A stretch of DNA of 64,000 nucleotides, taken from NCBI GenBank assembly GCA_937773555.1, contig CALJVT010000006.1, forward strand, positions 141,001-205,000. The letters run 5' to 3'. How positions within the stretch are numbered: the stretch's first letter is position 1; every line of letters starts with the position of its first letter. The notes below the pieces were generated by a model, which made no database searches, had not been told where the DNA came from, and saw only the letters and a list, made by a program, of their open reading frames with translations. Of this stretch, positions 43,914 to 53,849 are shown piece by piece. The DNA comes from an uncultured Pseudomonadales bacterium. Its GTDB lineage: Bacteria; Pseudomonadota; Gammaproteobacteria; Pseudomonadales; Balneatricaceae. The translations under genes were made by a program, and so were the position numbers.

Positions 43914-46900
43914 CTAACCTACCCACACACGGGCATTGCGGAACATCCTCATCCACGGCCCATCTTCACCCCAAGCACTGTCTACTGACGAATTAGTGCA
44001 GCTACGATACACTCGCTCTGGGTGCGGCATCATGATGGTAACACGACCATTAGCCGCAGTTAGACCCGTGATACCATTGACTGAACCATTAGGGTTGTCG
44101 GGGTAGTTTTGCGTCACTTTTCCATACCCATCTACAAACCGCAGCGCTACTTTGCTTTCACAGGCTTGGCGTTGCTCATTAGTGGCAAATTCTGCGTGGC
44201 CTTCACCATGAGCGATGGCAATAGGCATGTGAGAGCCGACCATGCCCTGTAAAAAGATAGAGTCGTTCTCTTGCACCTGAACCAGTGCCGTTCTGCCTTC
44301 AAACTGCTCCGATTGGTTGCGTACAAAATGAGGCCAGTGATCACTACCAGGGATTAATTCGGATAAGTTAGATAACATCTGGCAGCCATTGCATACACCC
44401 AGAGCGAAGCTGTCTTCACGTTGAAAGAATTGACTAAGTTCCTGCCTTGCTAACGGGTTAAACAAAATGGACTTTGCCCAGCCCTCACCAGCGCCTAAAA
44501 CGTCTCCATAAGAGAAACCGCCGCAGGCAACTAAACCTTTAAATTCACTCAGCGCACGGCGGCCTTCAAGAATGTCACTCATGTGCACATCAACACAGTC
44601 AAACCCTGCTTTAACAAAAGCTGCAGCCATTTCTAGCTGCCCGTTCACGCCTTGCTCTCGGAGTATGGCTACACGGGGACGTTGGCCACTAGCAATCAAG
44701 TCAGCGGCAATATTTTCCTCACTGTCAAAGGTAAGCACTGAGTTAATACCTGGATTATTAGCATCTAACAATGCATCGTACTCTTGTTGAGCACAATGTG
44801 CGTTATCCCGCATAGATTGCAGACGATAACTGGTTTGCGCCCATGCACGATGCACTTGTGTTCTTGAATCAACCAATACTTCTTCACCTTCTAGGGTGAA
44901 GCGAATTTGGTCGTCATTATTCAGGCTTCCAATCACGCGACTCTGCTCTGCTAAACCGCATGAGCTAAGCTGACGCAGGACTTCAGCACAGTCTTGGTTC
45001 TTCACTTGCAGGACTACACCAAGTTCTTCGTTAAATAGCCACGTCAACAAGTCATCAGCGTCGCTGATCATTTCTGCACATTCAATATCAATACCAACGT
45101 GCCCAGCTAAGGACATCTCCACTAAGGTGGTGTACACACCTCCATCAGAGCGGTCATGGTAGGCTAATAATAAGCCATCCTCGTTTAAGCCTTGCACTGC
45201 ACTAAATAAGCCTAATAAATCTTCAGCATCGTCTAAATCGGGGGTAGTGTCACCTAACTGACTATAGACTTGGGCCAAGCATGAACCCCCTAAACGATTT
45301 TTCCCGTTGCCTAAATCTACCAAAATAAGTGAGGTTTCAAAGGCATCCGTAACTAATTGTGGTGTGAGTGTTTTGCGTACGTCAGCCACCGGTGCGAAAC
45401 CCGTAATGACCAATGAAACTGGTGACGTGACACTCTTATCAATATCACCATCCTGCCATACTGTGCGCATGGACATGGAATCTTTACCTACTGGCACTGA
45501 AATCCCAAGCGCTGGGCATAGCTCCATTCCCACCGCTTTTACCGTGTCATATAAGATTGCATCTTCACCGGCGTAACCTGCTGGCGACATCCAGTTGGCA
45601 GACAGGCGTATATCACTCATCTGTTCAATTTGAGCACACGCCATGTTAGTAATGGTTTCACCAATGGCCATGCGACCCGAAGCTGGCCCATCGATTAACG
45701 CCAAGGGTGTGCGCTCACCCATCGCCATGGCTTCCCCCGTCGTGGAATCTAATGCTGTAGTGGTTACAGCACAATTGGCTACGGGTACTTGCCATGGGCC
45801 CACCATCTGCTCACGGGCTACCATGCCAGTAATAGAACGGTCACCTATGGTGATCAAAAAGCCTTTACTTGCTACTGTAGGCAAATTCAATATGCGCTCT
45901 GCTGCCTCACTTAATTCTATGTTAGACAGGTCTAGTGCTGGCAATTCAACTTCTTGACGTTTAACGTCGCGATGCATTTTAGGTGGTTTACCGAACAACA
46001 CCGACATCGGTAGATCAACAGGCTGATCATCAAACTGTGTATCACTCAAAGATAAGTGATGTTCTTCTGTGGCTTCGCCAACAATTGCATAGGGGCAACG
46101 TTCCCGCGTACAAAGAGCAGTAAAGGTGTCCATATTTTCTGGTGCCACGGCCAACACATAACGTTCCTGCGCTTCGTTACACCAAATAGCAAGAGGAGAC
46201 ATTCCCGGCTCATCGTTGTTGATATCACGTATGTGAAACGCGCCACCACGGCCACCATCTTTAACTAACTCAGGAAAGGCATTGGATAATCCACCTGCCC
46301 CAACATCATGAATAAAACTAATGGGGTTATGGTCACCCATCTGCCAGCAGCGGTCGATCACTTCCTGACAGCGACGTTCTAGCTCTGGGTTATCTCTTTG
46401 CACTGAAGCAAAGTCTAAGCTTTCAGCACTAGCGCCAGAGTCCATAGAGGATGCAGCACCGCCACCCAAGCCAATTTGCATAGCTGGGCCTCCTAAGCAG
46501 ATCAACTTATCACCTACGCCTACTTCACCTTTTTCTACATGGTTGGCGCGAATATTGCCCATGCCACCGGCAATCATAATAGGTTTATGATAACCACGAA
46601 CTTCTGGCCCATTGACACCTTTAACTTGGGCTTCGTAAGTGCGGAAATAACCATTGAGCGCAGGGCGACCAAATTCATTATTAAAAGAAGCCCCACCAAT
46701 AGGCCCTTCCAACATAATATCTAAAGCAGAAACAATACGGGCTGGTTTGCCATAATCCACTTCCCAAACCTGTTCAAAACCTGGAATGCGCAAGTTGGAT
46801 ACACTATACCCTGTAAGGCCAGCCTTAGGCTTAGAACCTTTTCCTGTTGCACCTTCGTCACGAATCTCTCCACCAGAGCCTGTAGCTGCTCCAGCGAATG

Positions 46901-47810
46901 GGGCAATGGCCGTAGGATGATTGTGAGTTTCTACCTTCATCAATAAATGAATATCCTCTTGGTGGTAAGCGTATTGCTGGTCTTCTGGTTGTGGGAAGAA
47001 GCGACCTGCTTTGTGGCCTTTAATAACTGACGCATTGTCTATGTAGGCAGACAATACACCATCACCATTGAGTTCATTGGTGTTCTTAATCATTTTGAAT
47101 AATGACAAGCTTTGATCTTCACCATCGATAGACCAGCTAGCGTTGAATATTTTATGGCGACAGTGCTCCGAGTTTGCTTGGGCAAACATCATCAGTTCCA
47201 CGTCTGTAGGATTGCGGCCTATCTCAACAAAAGCGTCGACAAGGTAGTCAATTTCATCATCAGCCAGAGCCATACCTAAATTAATATTAGCAGTAACCAG
47301 CGCATCACGACCTCCTTGAAGAACATCGATTCGTTCCAGAGGGACGGGTTCAGTTTGCACAAACAAAGCTTGTGCCTGATCCAGTGAAGTTAACGTTTGC
47401 TCTACCATGCGATCATGCAATATTGTGGCGGCCAGCGCGTATTCTATAGCCGACATAGGGTCAGTGGCTGTGAGATAAAAAGCTGTACCACGTTCAATGC
47501 GCTTTACCTGCTTTAAGCCACAGTTATGGGCAATGTCTGTTGCCTTGCTAGACCAGGGTGAAATGGTGCCTAAGCGGGGAATCACCAACACCAGATTATC
47601 ACTCACATTTTGGACGGCCACATTGGGACCATAACGCAACACTTTATCGAGCTTATCTGCATCAGCATGGGCCAAGTCACCATCTACCAATACAAAGTGC
47701 ATAAACTCGGCATAGACCGTTTTAATACTTGGCAATTCGCTTTGTAGGCGAGAAAGTAGGCGCTGGTTACGGAAGTTGGACAAGGCTGGTGCGCCGCGAA
47801 GAGTTAACAT
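43914..47810 (-). CDS. purL: Phosphoribosylformylglycinamidine synthase
   Basis: 1298-residue large-form FGAM synthase of de novo purine synthesis. The N-terminal domain, the FGAM synthase core ([40 protein letters not shown]) and the C-terminal glutaminase are all present. The glutaminase has the catalytic Cys in [12 protein letters not shown] and His in AHGEGHAEF. Full length for gammaproteobacteria. It starts 9 bases after tadA and is probably cotranscribed with it. Confidence 0.98.
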   Translation of the reverse strand: MLTLRGAPALSNFRNQRLLSRLQSELPSIKTVYAEFMHFVLVDGDLAHADADKLDKVLRYGPNVAVQNVSDNLVLVIPRLGTISPWSSKATDIAHNCGLKQVKRIERGTAFYLTATDPMSAIEYALAATILHDRMVEQTLTSLDQAQALFVQTEPVPLERIDVLQGGRDALVTANINLGMALADDEIDYLVDAFVEIGRNPTDVELMMFAQANSEHCRHKIFNASWSIDGEDQSLSLFKMIKNTNELNGDGVLSAYIDNASVIKGHKAGRFFPQPEDQQYAYHQEDIHLLMKVETHNHPTAIAPFAGAATGSGGEIRDEGATGKGSKPKAGLTGYSVSNLRIPGFEQVWEVDYGKPARIVSALDIMLEGPIGGASFNNEFGRPALNGYFRTYEAQVKGVNGPEVRGYHKPIMIAGGMGNIRANHVEKGEVGVGDKLICLGGPAMQIGLGGGAASSMDSGASAESLDFASVQRDNPELERRCQEVIDRCWQMGDHNPISFIHDVGAGGLSNAFPELVKDGGRGGAFHIRDINNDEPGMSPLAIWCNEAQERYVLAVAPENMDTFTALCTRERCPYAIVGEATEEHHLSLSDTQFDDQPVDLPMSVLFGKPPKMHRDVKRQEVELPALDLSNIELSEAAERILNLPTVASKGFLITIGDRSITGMVAREQMVGPWQVPVANCAVTTTALDSTTGEAMAMGERTPLALIDGPASGRMAIGETITNMACAQIEQMSDIRLSANWMSPAGYAGEDAILYDTVKAVGMELCPALGISVPVGKDSMSMRTVWQDGDIDKSVTSPVSLVITGFAPVADVRKTLTPQLVTDAFETSLILVDLGNGKNRLGGSCLAQVYSQLGDTTPDLDDAEDLLGLFSAVQGLNEDGLLLAYHDRSDGGVYTTLVEMSLAGHVGIDIECAEMISDADDLLTWLFNEELGVVLQVKNQDCAEVLRQLSSCGLAEQSRVIGSLNNDDQIRFTLEGEEVLVDSRTQVHRAWAQTSYRLQSMRDNAHCAQQEYDALLDANNPGINSVLTFDSEENIAADLIASGQRPRVAILREQGVNGQLEMAAAFVKAGFDCVDVHMSDILEGRRALSEFKGLVACGGFSYGDVLGAGEGWAKSILFNPLARQELSQFFQREDSFALGVCNGCQMLSNLSELIPGSDHWPHFVRNQSEQFEGRTALVQVQENDSIFLQGMVGSHMPIAIAHGEGHAEFATNEQRQACESKVALRFVDGYGKVTQNYPDNPNGSVNGITGLTAANGRVTIMMPHPERVYRSCTNSSVDSAWGEDGPWMRMFRNARVWVG

Positions 47811-47819
47811 GGTAGGCCT

Positions 47820-48368
47820 CTAAAGAACTGCATCTTTGGGTTGATCTATAATGGAATTAGAACCAGCTTCAGCGGTTTTGTTAGCTTTATGATACAAGCG
47901 TCGCTGTTTAAAAAAACTGCTCAGCATGGCACTAGATTCATCAGCCATAATGCCTGATTCAACCTGTACTATGTGATTATAATGGGCAAGGGACAGCAAC
48001 TGTAATTGACTCACAACAGCGCCAGCCTTGGGTTCAGTAGCGGCGTAAATAAGCCGCTGAATACGCGCATGAATAATAGCACCCACACACATAGTGCAGG
48101 GTTCTAATGTAACGTAGAGATTGCAACCACTAAGGCGATAATTGCCAATAACTTGGGCTGCTTGGCGCAAAGCTATGATCTCGGCATGTGCACAAGGGTC
48201 GTGTGCACTAATAGTTTGATTATACCCCTTGCCAATAATTTCACCTTCATGCACTACCAAGGCTCCAACAGGCACTTCACCTATTTGTGCAGCTTGGGCT
48301 GCAAGCTCTATAGCCTGCGCCATGAAGTCTTGGTCTGAAAAGGTTACGTTATGAGTATTAGCCTGCAT
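47820..48368 (-). CDS. tadA: tRNA-specific adenosine deaminase
   Basis: 182-residue cytidine-deaminase-fold enzyme that converts A34 to inosine in tRNA-Arg(ACG), which is itself encoded at 37812-37888. The zinc/catalytic motif is CAHAEIIALRQAA followed by LEPCTMCVGAIIHARI. The C-terminal extension (about 150-182) is normal for longer proteobacterial TadA. It lies upstream of purL in the same direction and marks the left edge of the accessory region that runs to guaA. Confidence 0.96.
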   Translation of the reverse strand: MQANTHNVTFSDQDFMAQAIELAAQAAQIGEVPVGALVVHEGEIIGKGYNQTISAHDPCAHAEIIALRQAAQVIGNYRLSGCNLYVTLEPCTMCVGAIIHARIQRLIYAATEPKAGAVVSQLQLLSLAHYNHIVQVESGIMADESSAMLSSFFKQRRLYHKANKTAEAGSNSIIDQPKDAVL

Positions 48369-48956
48369 TATTGAGTCTCAATAGATTCCAAAAGCACTTC
48401 ACTGCTACTCAGCTTTAAAATTTATACAAAACGTTGATTTATATGTATTTATTTTAAATTTATACTAAGTTGGTCGAAACATATAAAACCTTAACCACTC
48501 TGAGCAAACTGAGATTGATATGATGAGTTTGACAATAAAAATGGTGTGCAGATTCTAACATAATGGGTGAGCAAAGTTTGTAATTACACTGGAATAAAAT
48601 GACCTTAGGCTAAGCGTAGGCTTAAACTAGTTTATAAAGTGATGTGATTTAGAAATTCCAAGAGCAACAAGGCAAAAACGCCAAACTTGGGCAGGAAGTT
48701 AGGTGAGTTGCAGCCAAAAAAAAGTGCATGCATCTATTGCCTTTAATAATAATGGGAACACTTCCTAATTTTATCTAAAATAACCATCTTTCTTCAATAA
48801 AGTTATCAAAATTCAGCATAATGTTATTATCTAAATCAAGGCTGCGCCATAAAAATTGAGCCTTTTACATAAAAAAACCGCCTATAACCAGTGTATAGTA
48901 AAATCTAATACGTATAAGATTGACAAAATATATGAGTTTATTCCAAGGAAGGGCGA
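48369..48956. other. 588-bp AT-rich intergenic region, no gene seen
   Basis: No supportable coding sequence on either strand and no RNA gene recognised. It has scattered near-repeats of AAATTTATAC. The only structured site noticed is the imperfect 20-bp palindrome at 48902-48921 in front of the small XRE gene. It may be a residue of past insertions between tadA and guaA. Confidence 0.6.
48902..48921. promoter_or_regulatory. Imperfect palindrome upstream of the first XRE gene
   Basis: AATCT-AA-TACGTA-TA-AGATT: outer 5-bp arms and a palindromic TACGTA centre. It lies 36 bases before the GTG start of the XRE gene, a usual place for an autoregulatory site. Confidence 0.35.
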
Positions 48957-49175
48957 GTGAATTTATCGGAAAGGTTTGGCGGAAGAGTTCGCGAAGCGAG
49001 AAAGGCTTTAAACTTTTCACAAGAAGAGCTTGCAAGTATATCCGGTGTAAATAGGTCCCACATGGGTGAAATTGAAAGAGGGCAAACAAGTCCAACTTTG
49101 ATAACGATTGACCGTATTGCTACAGCGCTTAATTGCTCAATAGCCCAATTAATGGATGATAATCCAAGTCATTAA
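48957..49175 (+). CDS. Small XRE-family HTH regulator 1
   Basis: 72-residue single-domain regulator of the Cro/CI type. The HTH lies in LNFSQEELASISGVNRSHMGEIERGQTSP, with the C-terminal ITIDRIATALNCSIAQLM completing the five-helix fold. No sensor domain. The start is a GTG with GGAAGGGCGA before it. It is a close relative of the second XRE gene at 51390-51608. Possible roles are immunity repressor, toxin-antitoxin-like control or restriction control, but no partner gene is seen. Confidence 0.87.
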   Translation: MNLSERFGGRVREARKALNFSQEELASISGVNRSHMGEIERGQTSPTLITIDRIATALNCSIAQLMDDNPSH

Positions 49176-49356
49176 CCATCTGGCCTCAGGGGTATTGATG
49201 CTACCGAAGGTACTCCTAGATATGCATTTAAACAGCACTCTAGGCTGTAATATATAGCTGCTTATATCAATTTCCAACTCAGTTACTAATCTGTTGCCAA
49301 CATAATAATAAAAAGGACACTTTAAATATGCTACATACTTTGTTAGGTACATTGCC

Positions 49357-49779
49357 ATGAACACATTAATTAGTAGCGAAAAAAAAGAACTATTAAATCT
49401 TCTATATAAACAACTAGAAACCCTTAAAGAAGATGTAGACCTTGATAGCTTAACCATTGAGTCTGTGGAAGCAGATTTATATTTAACCTGCGGGGTTGGA
49501 ATTAAGGACGAAAAGAAAACCATCTATGGCAATGAACTTGGTAAGTCAACGTTGAGTATGGTTTATGCCACTAATATTAAAGCAATAAGCCCTAGCGATC
49601 CTATGCATCATATTCTCATGGGTTGTTGTGTAGCTGAAAGTTACTGGAGTAATTTATCCTTTGTAACTGATGTGGTAAACAGTGACTTGAGCGACAAAGA
49701 ATTACTGGATGGCTTTAAACGCGGATTAAAGTTAAGGCATATGGCACAACAATCGCCGAGATGCTGGGAACAACACTAG
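49357..49779 (+). CDS. Hypothetical protein, 140 residues
   Basis: Not recognised. The sequence is soluble in character, with an N-terminal amphipathic stretch (SSEKKELLNLLYKQLETLKEDV), a central part with DPMHHILMGCCVAESYWSNL, and ELLDGFKRGLKLRHMAQQSP near the C-terminus. No signal peptide or membrane segment. It lies 181 bases after the small XRE gene on the same strand and may be under its control. AT-rich like its surroundings, in the accessory region. Confidence 0.55.
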   Translation: MNTLISSEKKELLNLLYKQLETLKEDVDLDSLTIESVEADLYLTCGVGIKDEKKTIYGNELGKSTLSMVYATNIKAISPSDPMHHILMGCCVAESYWSNLSFVTDVVNSDLSDKELLDGFKRGLKLRHMAQQSPRCWEQH

Positions 49780-49878
49780 ATTCAGGCCTTGGCGCCTAGG
49801 AACATAGCGCAAGGTAGGCCAAAACACGTAATTAGCATCAAGTAATATCTTATAATGTTTTTCACACACACTACTAAG

Positions 49879-50046
49879 TCATTTAGAAGTGCCATAAGCC
49901 AAAACCTGCCCAATATAACACTTGCCAGACACGGACATACACCGGTCCTGCATTAACTTTAAATCTAGATCACTACGGCTTGGATCCCTAAAGAGGACGG
50001 GGCCACCACAACCTTTATTAGGCGTAGTTAATTCAAGCGCCGATAA
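49879..50046 (-). pseudogene. Possible gene fragment downstream of the ribbon-helix-helix gene
   Basis: An open frame of about 56 codons without a plausible start overlaps the end of the RHH gene in another frame. It reads GCGGPVLFRDPSRSDLDLKL followed by MQDRCMSVSGKCYIGQVLAY and stops at 49879. The residue pattern looks protein-like rather than random, so it may be the tail of a frameshifted or fused gene. Family not recognised. Confidence 0.3.
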
Positions 50047-50414
50047 GGCAATAATTGCTGTCGCTGTTTATTGCGCAGCCCTTCTTGTTGTATGAGGTGT
50101 TTGGCGTCAACACCGGATAGAGGCACTTCTAATTGACGCGAGAGATCACCATCGGCGATAAGGGACAGGTAACGTGAACAGCAGACCCTTAAAAAAGACG
50201 TAAAGTTACCCGTATCATGGCCAGCATCGAGAGACTCAAGGTACAACTTGGTAATTGATTCGTTCACGGTCATATGGTCACGAAATGACAGCTCTTCCAA
50301 TATGTTCCAAAAAAATACTTCTAAACGAATGGACGTTACCATTCCTTGAATGCGCAATGATTTAGTTTTACTACTCCATAAATCACTATTAGCATTAATA
50401 AACAATTCACACAT
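50028..50414 (-). CDS. Ribbon-helix-helix domain protein (RHH_4-like)
   Basis: 128-residue protein whose core TKSLRIQGMVTSIRLEVFFW followed by NILEELSFRDHMTVNESITK fits the RHH_4 family, with FTSFLRVCCSRYLSL completing the domain. Such proteins bind DNA as dimers through the beta strand (here TSIRLE). The C-terminal 40 residues are polar and end QRQQLLPYRRLN. It starts 25 bases after the PfpI gene on the same strand, so cotranscription is likely. Confidence 0.75.
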   Translation of the reverse strand: MCELFINANSDLWSSKTKSLRIQGMVTSIRLEVFFWNILEELSFRDHMTVNESITKLYLESLDAGHDTGNFTSFLRVCCSRYLSLIADGDLSRQLEVPLSGVDAKHLIQQEGLRNKQRQQLLPYRRLN

Positions 50415-50439
50415 ATGAGCCTCTCTGCATTACCTCAGC

Positions 50440-50997
50440 CTATAACAATGCCACAAATTGCCTTAACATGGCAGGGTGAGCAGGCCATGCAGGTGCAGTA
50501 ACTAGCTGTCCATCGGTGATCGCACCGTCCATAGGCAGCACCACATACTCAGCACCCGCCATTTCTACTTCGGGTTGGCAAGCAGGGTAGGCTGACACTT
50601 TTTTGCCTTTAATAATACCGGCAGTAGCCAGTAGTTGGGCTCCATGACAAATAGATGCGATGGGTTTATCATTATCAGCAAAGTGTTGCACCATCTCCAG
50701 CACTTGGGCGTTTAACCGCAAATACTCGGGCGCCCGCCCCCCTGGCACATAAAGGGCATCGTAATCTGCCACGTTAACAGCTGAAAAAGATGCGTTAAGA
50801 CCAAAGTTGTGCCCACGTTTTTCAGTATAGGTTTGGTCACCTTCGAAGTCATGTATTGATGTCGCAATGGTCTCCCCCGCTTGCTTATCTGGACATACTG
50901 CATGCACTTCATGGCCCATGGCTATGAGCGCTTGAAAAGGCACCATGTTTTCATAATCTTCAACAAAGTCACCGGTAATCATTAGTACTTTTGACAT
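50440..50997 (-). CDS. DJ-1/PfpI-family protein
   Basis: Protein of about 185 residues with the flavodoxin-like DJ-1/PfpI fold. The nucleophile elbow is [14 protein letters not shown] with its Cys, and a conserved Glu lies near residue 17 (DFVEDYENM), with [12 protein letters not shown] also typical. The family includes glyoxalases III, deglycase-like proteins and chaperones. The ATG at 50997 is preferred because GAGGG lies upstream. Length and motifs are closest to YhbO/PfpI-like proteins. Confidence 0.87.
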   Translation of the reverse strand: MSKVLMITGDFVEDYENMVPFQALIAMGHEVHAVCPDKQAGETIATSIHDFEGDQTYTEKRGHNFGLNASFSAVNVADYDALYVPGGRAPEYLRLNAQVLEMVQHFADNDKPIASICHGAQLLATAGIIKGKKVSAYPACQPEVEMAGAEYVVLPMDGAITDGQLVTAPAWPAHPAMLRQFVALL

Positions 50998-51009
50998 TTT
51001 TTCCCTCAC

Positions 51010-51389
51010 TATTTTTATTAATATGATTACAAGCTAGGTCAGTTTTTGTAGTTAATTTAGCTTGCTGTTAGATTACAACATAAGGCAATTACGACTAGGT
51101 ACTATAATAATACTACAAATTAATACTTTCATTATCTGTCAGAAACCCAAAAGGTCGCTCTGCTATAGTCAATATATAGGGCTTCGTCTAAACAAATCGC
51201 AACTTAAAAAATAGAAAAACGCTCAGTTATTATATGAAAAAAGTAAAATGTTTAGATTCTTGAAACATAAAAGTATATGAATTATTGATATATTTATTTA
51301 ATTTGATAATAGTGGCTATAAGCAGTGTATTAACAACCGCTTTTGATACAAGATTAAGCAAGTTTACAGGCAGGGAGCCTCAATCAATT
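51010..51389. other. 380-bp intergenic region, no gene seen
   Basis: AT-rich spacer between the divergent PfpI and second XRE genes. No RNA gene or clear palindrome. The frame opening at 51285 only extends the XRE gene upstream and lacks a ribosome binding site. Confidence 0.5.
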
Positions 51390-51608
51390 ATGTCAATTAC
51401 AGAACACTTTGGTAAGACGGTTAGGGAACGCCGAAAAGAACTTAAAATGTCACAGGAAGATCTCGCACATGTGGCGGGAATCAACCGATCACATATTGGG
51501 CAAATCGAGCGAGGCTTAAAAAGCGCAAGCTTGACTACTATTGGCCGTATCGCTAAGGCACTTAATTGCTCGCCCGCTCTATTATTAGATTGCCCCGCGC
51601 CAGATTGA
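51390..51608 (+). CDS. Small XRE-family HTH regulator 2
   Basis: 72-residue single-domain Cro/CI-type regulator, paralogous to the protein at 48957-49175. Compare SQEDLAHVAGINRSHIGQIE with SQEELASISGVNRSHMGEIE. The ATG at 51390 gives the same N-terminal register as its paralogue, so a longer frame from 51285 is rejected. A piece of this gene is repeated at 51798-51834. Target unknown. Confidence 0.87.
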   Translation: MSITEHFGKTVRERRKELKMSQEDLAHVAGINRSHIGQIERGLKSASLTTIGRIAKALNCSPALLLDCPAPD

Positions 51609-51797
51609 ATAGGTCTGTCAAAAAAGAGCAGGCCTACTCACTTGAAACTAGTTCGTACCCTTTAATTCACGTTAATGCCACTTAAACTCAATCCAGCGCA
51701 AGTATATTGATATGAAAAGCTCAAAGGCTAAAGTGTGAAGCGTAATAAGTGAACTACTTACATAGTTAAACTGAATTAATTGGCCGTTATAAAGAGC

Positions 51798-51834
51798 TTA
51801 ATCAGGCTTAAAAAGTGTAAGCTTGTCCACTATT
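51798..51834. repeat. Partial duplication of the second XRE gene
   Basis: GGCTTAAAAAGTGTAAGCTT then GTCCACTATTGGCCGT nearly repeats codons of the XRE gene near 51510-51546 (GGCTTAAAAAGCGCAAGCTT then GACTACTATTGGCCGT). Four mismatches in about 36 bases. No open frame is kept. It is evidence of local duplication in the otherwise empty spacer 51609-51984. Confidence 0.75.
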
Positions 51835-51984
51835 GGCCGTTATAACTTCTTGAAGACTGGTTCCCAAGAAATACTTTCATTAATTACTTAAGTTCATTTA
51901 AACAACGGTTATGTTCTTAAAATGTGATGCAGTTAACGTAGTACATTCTATTGTATTCCCACGCACTAAAGTCAGGCCTCAGTT

Positions 51985-53202
51985 ATGTTGACAGAACCTT
52001 TAGTATTAATCGTCTATGGAGCGACTGGGTTTACGGGGCAGTTGGTCGCCGCTTACCTAGACGCCCACCCCGAACTCCGTGGCAAACCTTGGGCTATTGC
52101 TGGCCGCACTCAAAGCAAGCTTGCCAAACTGTCTGCCAAACTCGGGGGTAGACCCGAGACTATCTGCGTTGACCTCGAGGACACCGACGCAGTGATCACG
52201 ATGGTGTCCCGTGCCACAGTGATTCTCAATTGCGCTGGACCCTACTCTGTCAATAACGGGGCTGCCCTTTTGGGTGCATGTGCTCAATTAGGCGTTCACT
52301 ACTCAGACCTCGCCGGCGAAGGATTCTGGCAGGCCGAAATGATCGAGGCATTTCATGACATCGCAATAGGTTCTGGGGCGAAGGTGATTTTGGGCGGTGG
52401 TGTGGATTCAATACCCTCCGACCTTGGTGCCTTAATGGCCGCAGAGGCACTGCCCAGTGCCCCGAATGAGAGTGTGCAGCTTCGCGGCGTTTATACTCGC
52501 TACACGGGTTCGTTTTCTGGAGGCACCTTAAACTCTGGCAAGGCAACCGGGTCGGCCAAAAAGTCTGGCCGCTACACGGATATGATGGAAGCAAATCCCT
52601 ATATCCTAGCACCGGGAGTCATAGGGGTAGAAACCAAAACACCTAGAACAGCCGATGGCATGGCCCCAGACTTCAAGTGGACTTTTGATTCGACCTACGG
52701 TGCCGTTTCGAAGTTTTTTATGGCTCCCATCAACGCCAGAGTCGTACGACGCAGCCTCACGCTGCGCAACGAACATCAAAATATATCATATAGCGAGTGC
52801 GCAGCTGTAGGGATGTGGTTGCGCATAGCAGCAATGTGGGTGAGTCGAGGGTTTGGCTATTTCCTGGGCGAACCTATCAAGTTCAAACCCAAATCTGGAG
52901 AAGGTCCGCCTTCCTGGTTACTTCGTGATGGAGGCTTCGAGATGGAAGTGACCGCAAGAACAAACAAGAAAGTCGCACGCACGCGGATCGTTGGACAAGG
53001 CGATCCTGGCTACGGCGCAACTTCCAAAATGTTGGCCGAGCTCGGTCTCTGCCTAGCACACGATGACCACAGTAAGTCATTCCACCGAGCCGGCGTGCTG
53101 ACTCCTTCCACTGGTTTAGGACATGTTCTGGTGTTGCGCCTGTCGCACGCTCAAGACGGGGGCTTCATGCAGTTTCATACAACACCCCCGAAGGCGAATT
53201 GA
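51985..53202 (+). CDS. Saccharopine-dehydrogenase-like / trans-acting enoyl reductase family protein
   Basis: 405-residue protein with an N-terminal Rossmann motif VYGATGFTGQLVAAYL, then WAIAGRTQSKLAKL and NCAGPYSVNNGAALLGACAQ. GVHYSDLAGEG and GGGVDSIPSDLGALMA are typical of the saccharopine-dehydrogenase-like trans-acting enoyl reductases. Members act in lipid or polyketide reduction or are uncharacterised. The codons are visibly richer in G and C than the AT-rich neighbours on both sides, a sign of acquisition from another source. No partner gene is seen. Confidence 0.82.
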   Translation: MLTEPLVLIVYGATGFTGQLVAAYLDAHPELRGKPWAIAGRTQSKLAKLSAKLGGRPETICVDLEDTDAVITMVSRATVILNCAGPYSVNNGAALLGACAQLGVHYSDLAGEGFWQAEMIEAFHDIAIGSGAKVILGGGVDSIPSDLGALMAAEALPSAPNESVQLRGVYTRYTGSFSGGTLNSGKATGSAKKSGRYTDMMEANPYILAPGVIGVETKTPRTADGMAPDFKWTFDSTYGAVSKFFMAPINARVVRRSLTLRNEHQNISYSECAAVGMWLRIAAMWVSRGFGYFLGEPIKFKPKSGEGPPSWLLRDGGFEMEVTARTNKKVARTRIVGQGDPGYGATSKMLAELGLCLAHDDHSKSFHRAGVLTPSTGLGHVLVLRLSHAQDGGFMQFHTTPPKAN

Positions 53203-53459
53203 TCATTACGACGCTAGATGAGTTGGGCTTGCTGCACTGATACTGCGTTCTTGTGTTATCCACCACTAGAGCCACGTGGACGCAAGAAGAAGGTGTATCT
53301 AATGAAATGAACAATATCCGCAATCATATATTGCTCTTAAAAAAACGCGGTCACTTCTTTAATAGTTTAGCCTGACATTCCTACGCCCACTGAATAGTTT
53401 CTACGCTGACAGCAATTGATATAGTTTATTTTTAGACTAGGTAATTTCGTTTGTAACTT

Positions 53460-53654
53460 TTAGGCGAAGTGTTGTTCGTAATAATTTTCACGCTCAGGCT
53501 TCAACATTCCTGCAGTATCATTCACAAACTTATTTCTGTCGTCTCTGGTTTTAAAAACCCAAATACATACAGTGTCCTTGCTGTGATAAATAGCTTTAAG
53601 TTCATCGTCAATATCACAAATATTTTGAGGTATATCTACCTGAATACAATACAT
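53460..53654 (-). CDS. Small hypothetical protein next to a copy of the guaA 3' end
   Basis: 64 residues starting MYCIQVDIPQNICDIDDELK, ending ENYYEQHFA. Not recognised. Its first 33 codons or so lie in the 126-bp direct repeat; the other copy, next to guaA, is cut off and runs into integrase sequence. It starts 6 bases after a stretch that copies the last codons of guaA (TIEWE stop). It may be the original downstream neighbour of guaA, displaced by an insertion (inference). Confidence 0.5.
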   Translation of the reverse strand: MYCIQVDIPQNICDIDDELKAIYHSKDTVCIWVFKTRDDRNKFVNDTAGMLKPERENYYEQHFA

Positions 53655-53679
53655 TTATATTTATTCCCACTCAATAGTG
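53554..53679. repeat. 126-bp direct repeat, left copy (putative attachment-site side)
   Basis: Matches 55717-55842 at constant offset 2163 with only five mismatches in 126 bases. It covers the first half of the small gene and the last codons of guaA up to CACTATTGAGTGGGAA (minus strand). The pair brackets the TetR module and the integrase remnant. Confidence 0.9.
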
Positions 53680-53849
53680 ACGATTTCTGAAACCCTTATG
53701 CCACATAGCTTTGAGGGTAACTGAAAAGGTGTGTGTTGTGACTGTGTTGTAAACAGGTTATTTTCAATTTGTTCCCTTCCATCATTATCAATAACTTACC
53801 AGGTTCTAACTACACAGTGTGTAGTCCTCTAATGAGTTCGTAGTTGCCT

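Noticed and set aside
53809-53825. ACTACAC-AGT-GTGTAGT dyad downstream of the TetR gene
   Set aside because: Perfect 7-bp arms, but no T run for a terminator and no promoter close by; too little to assign a role.
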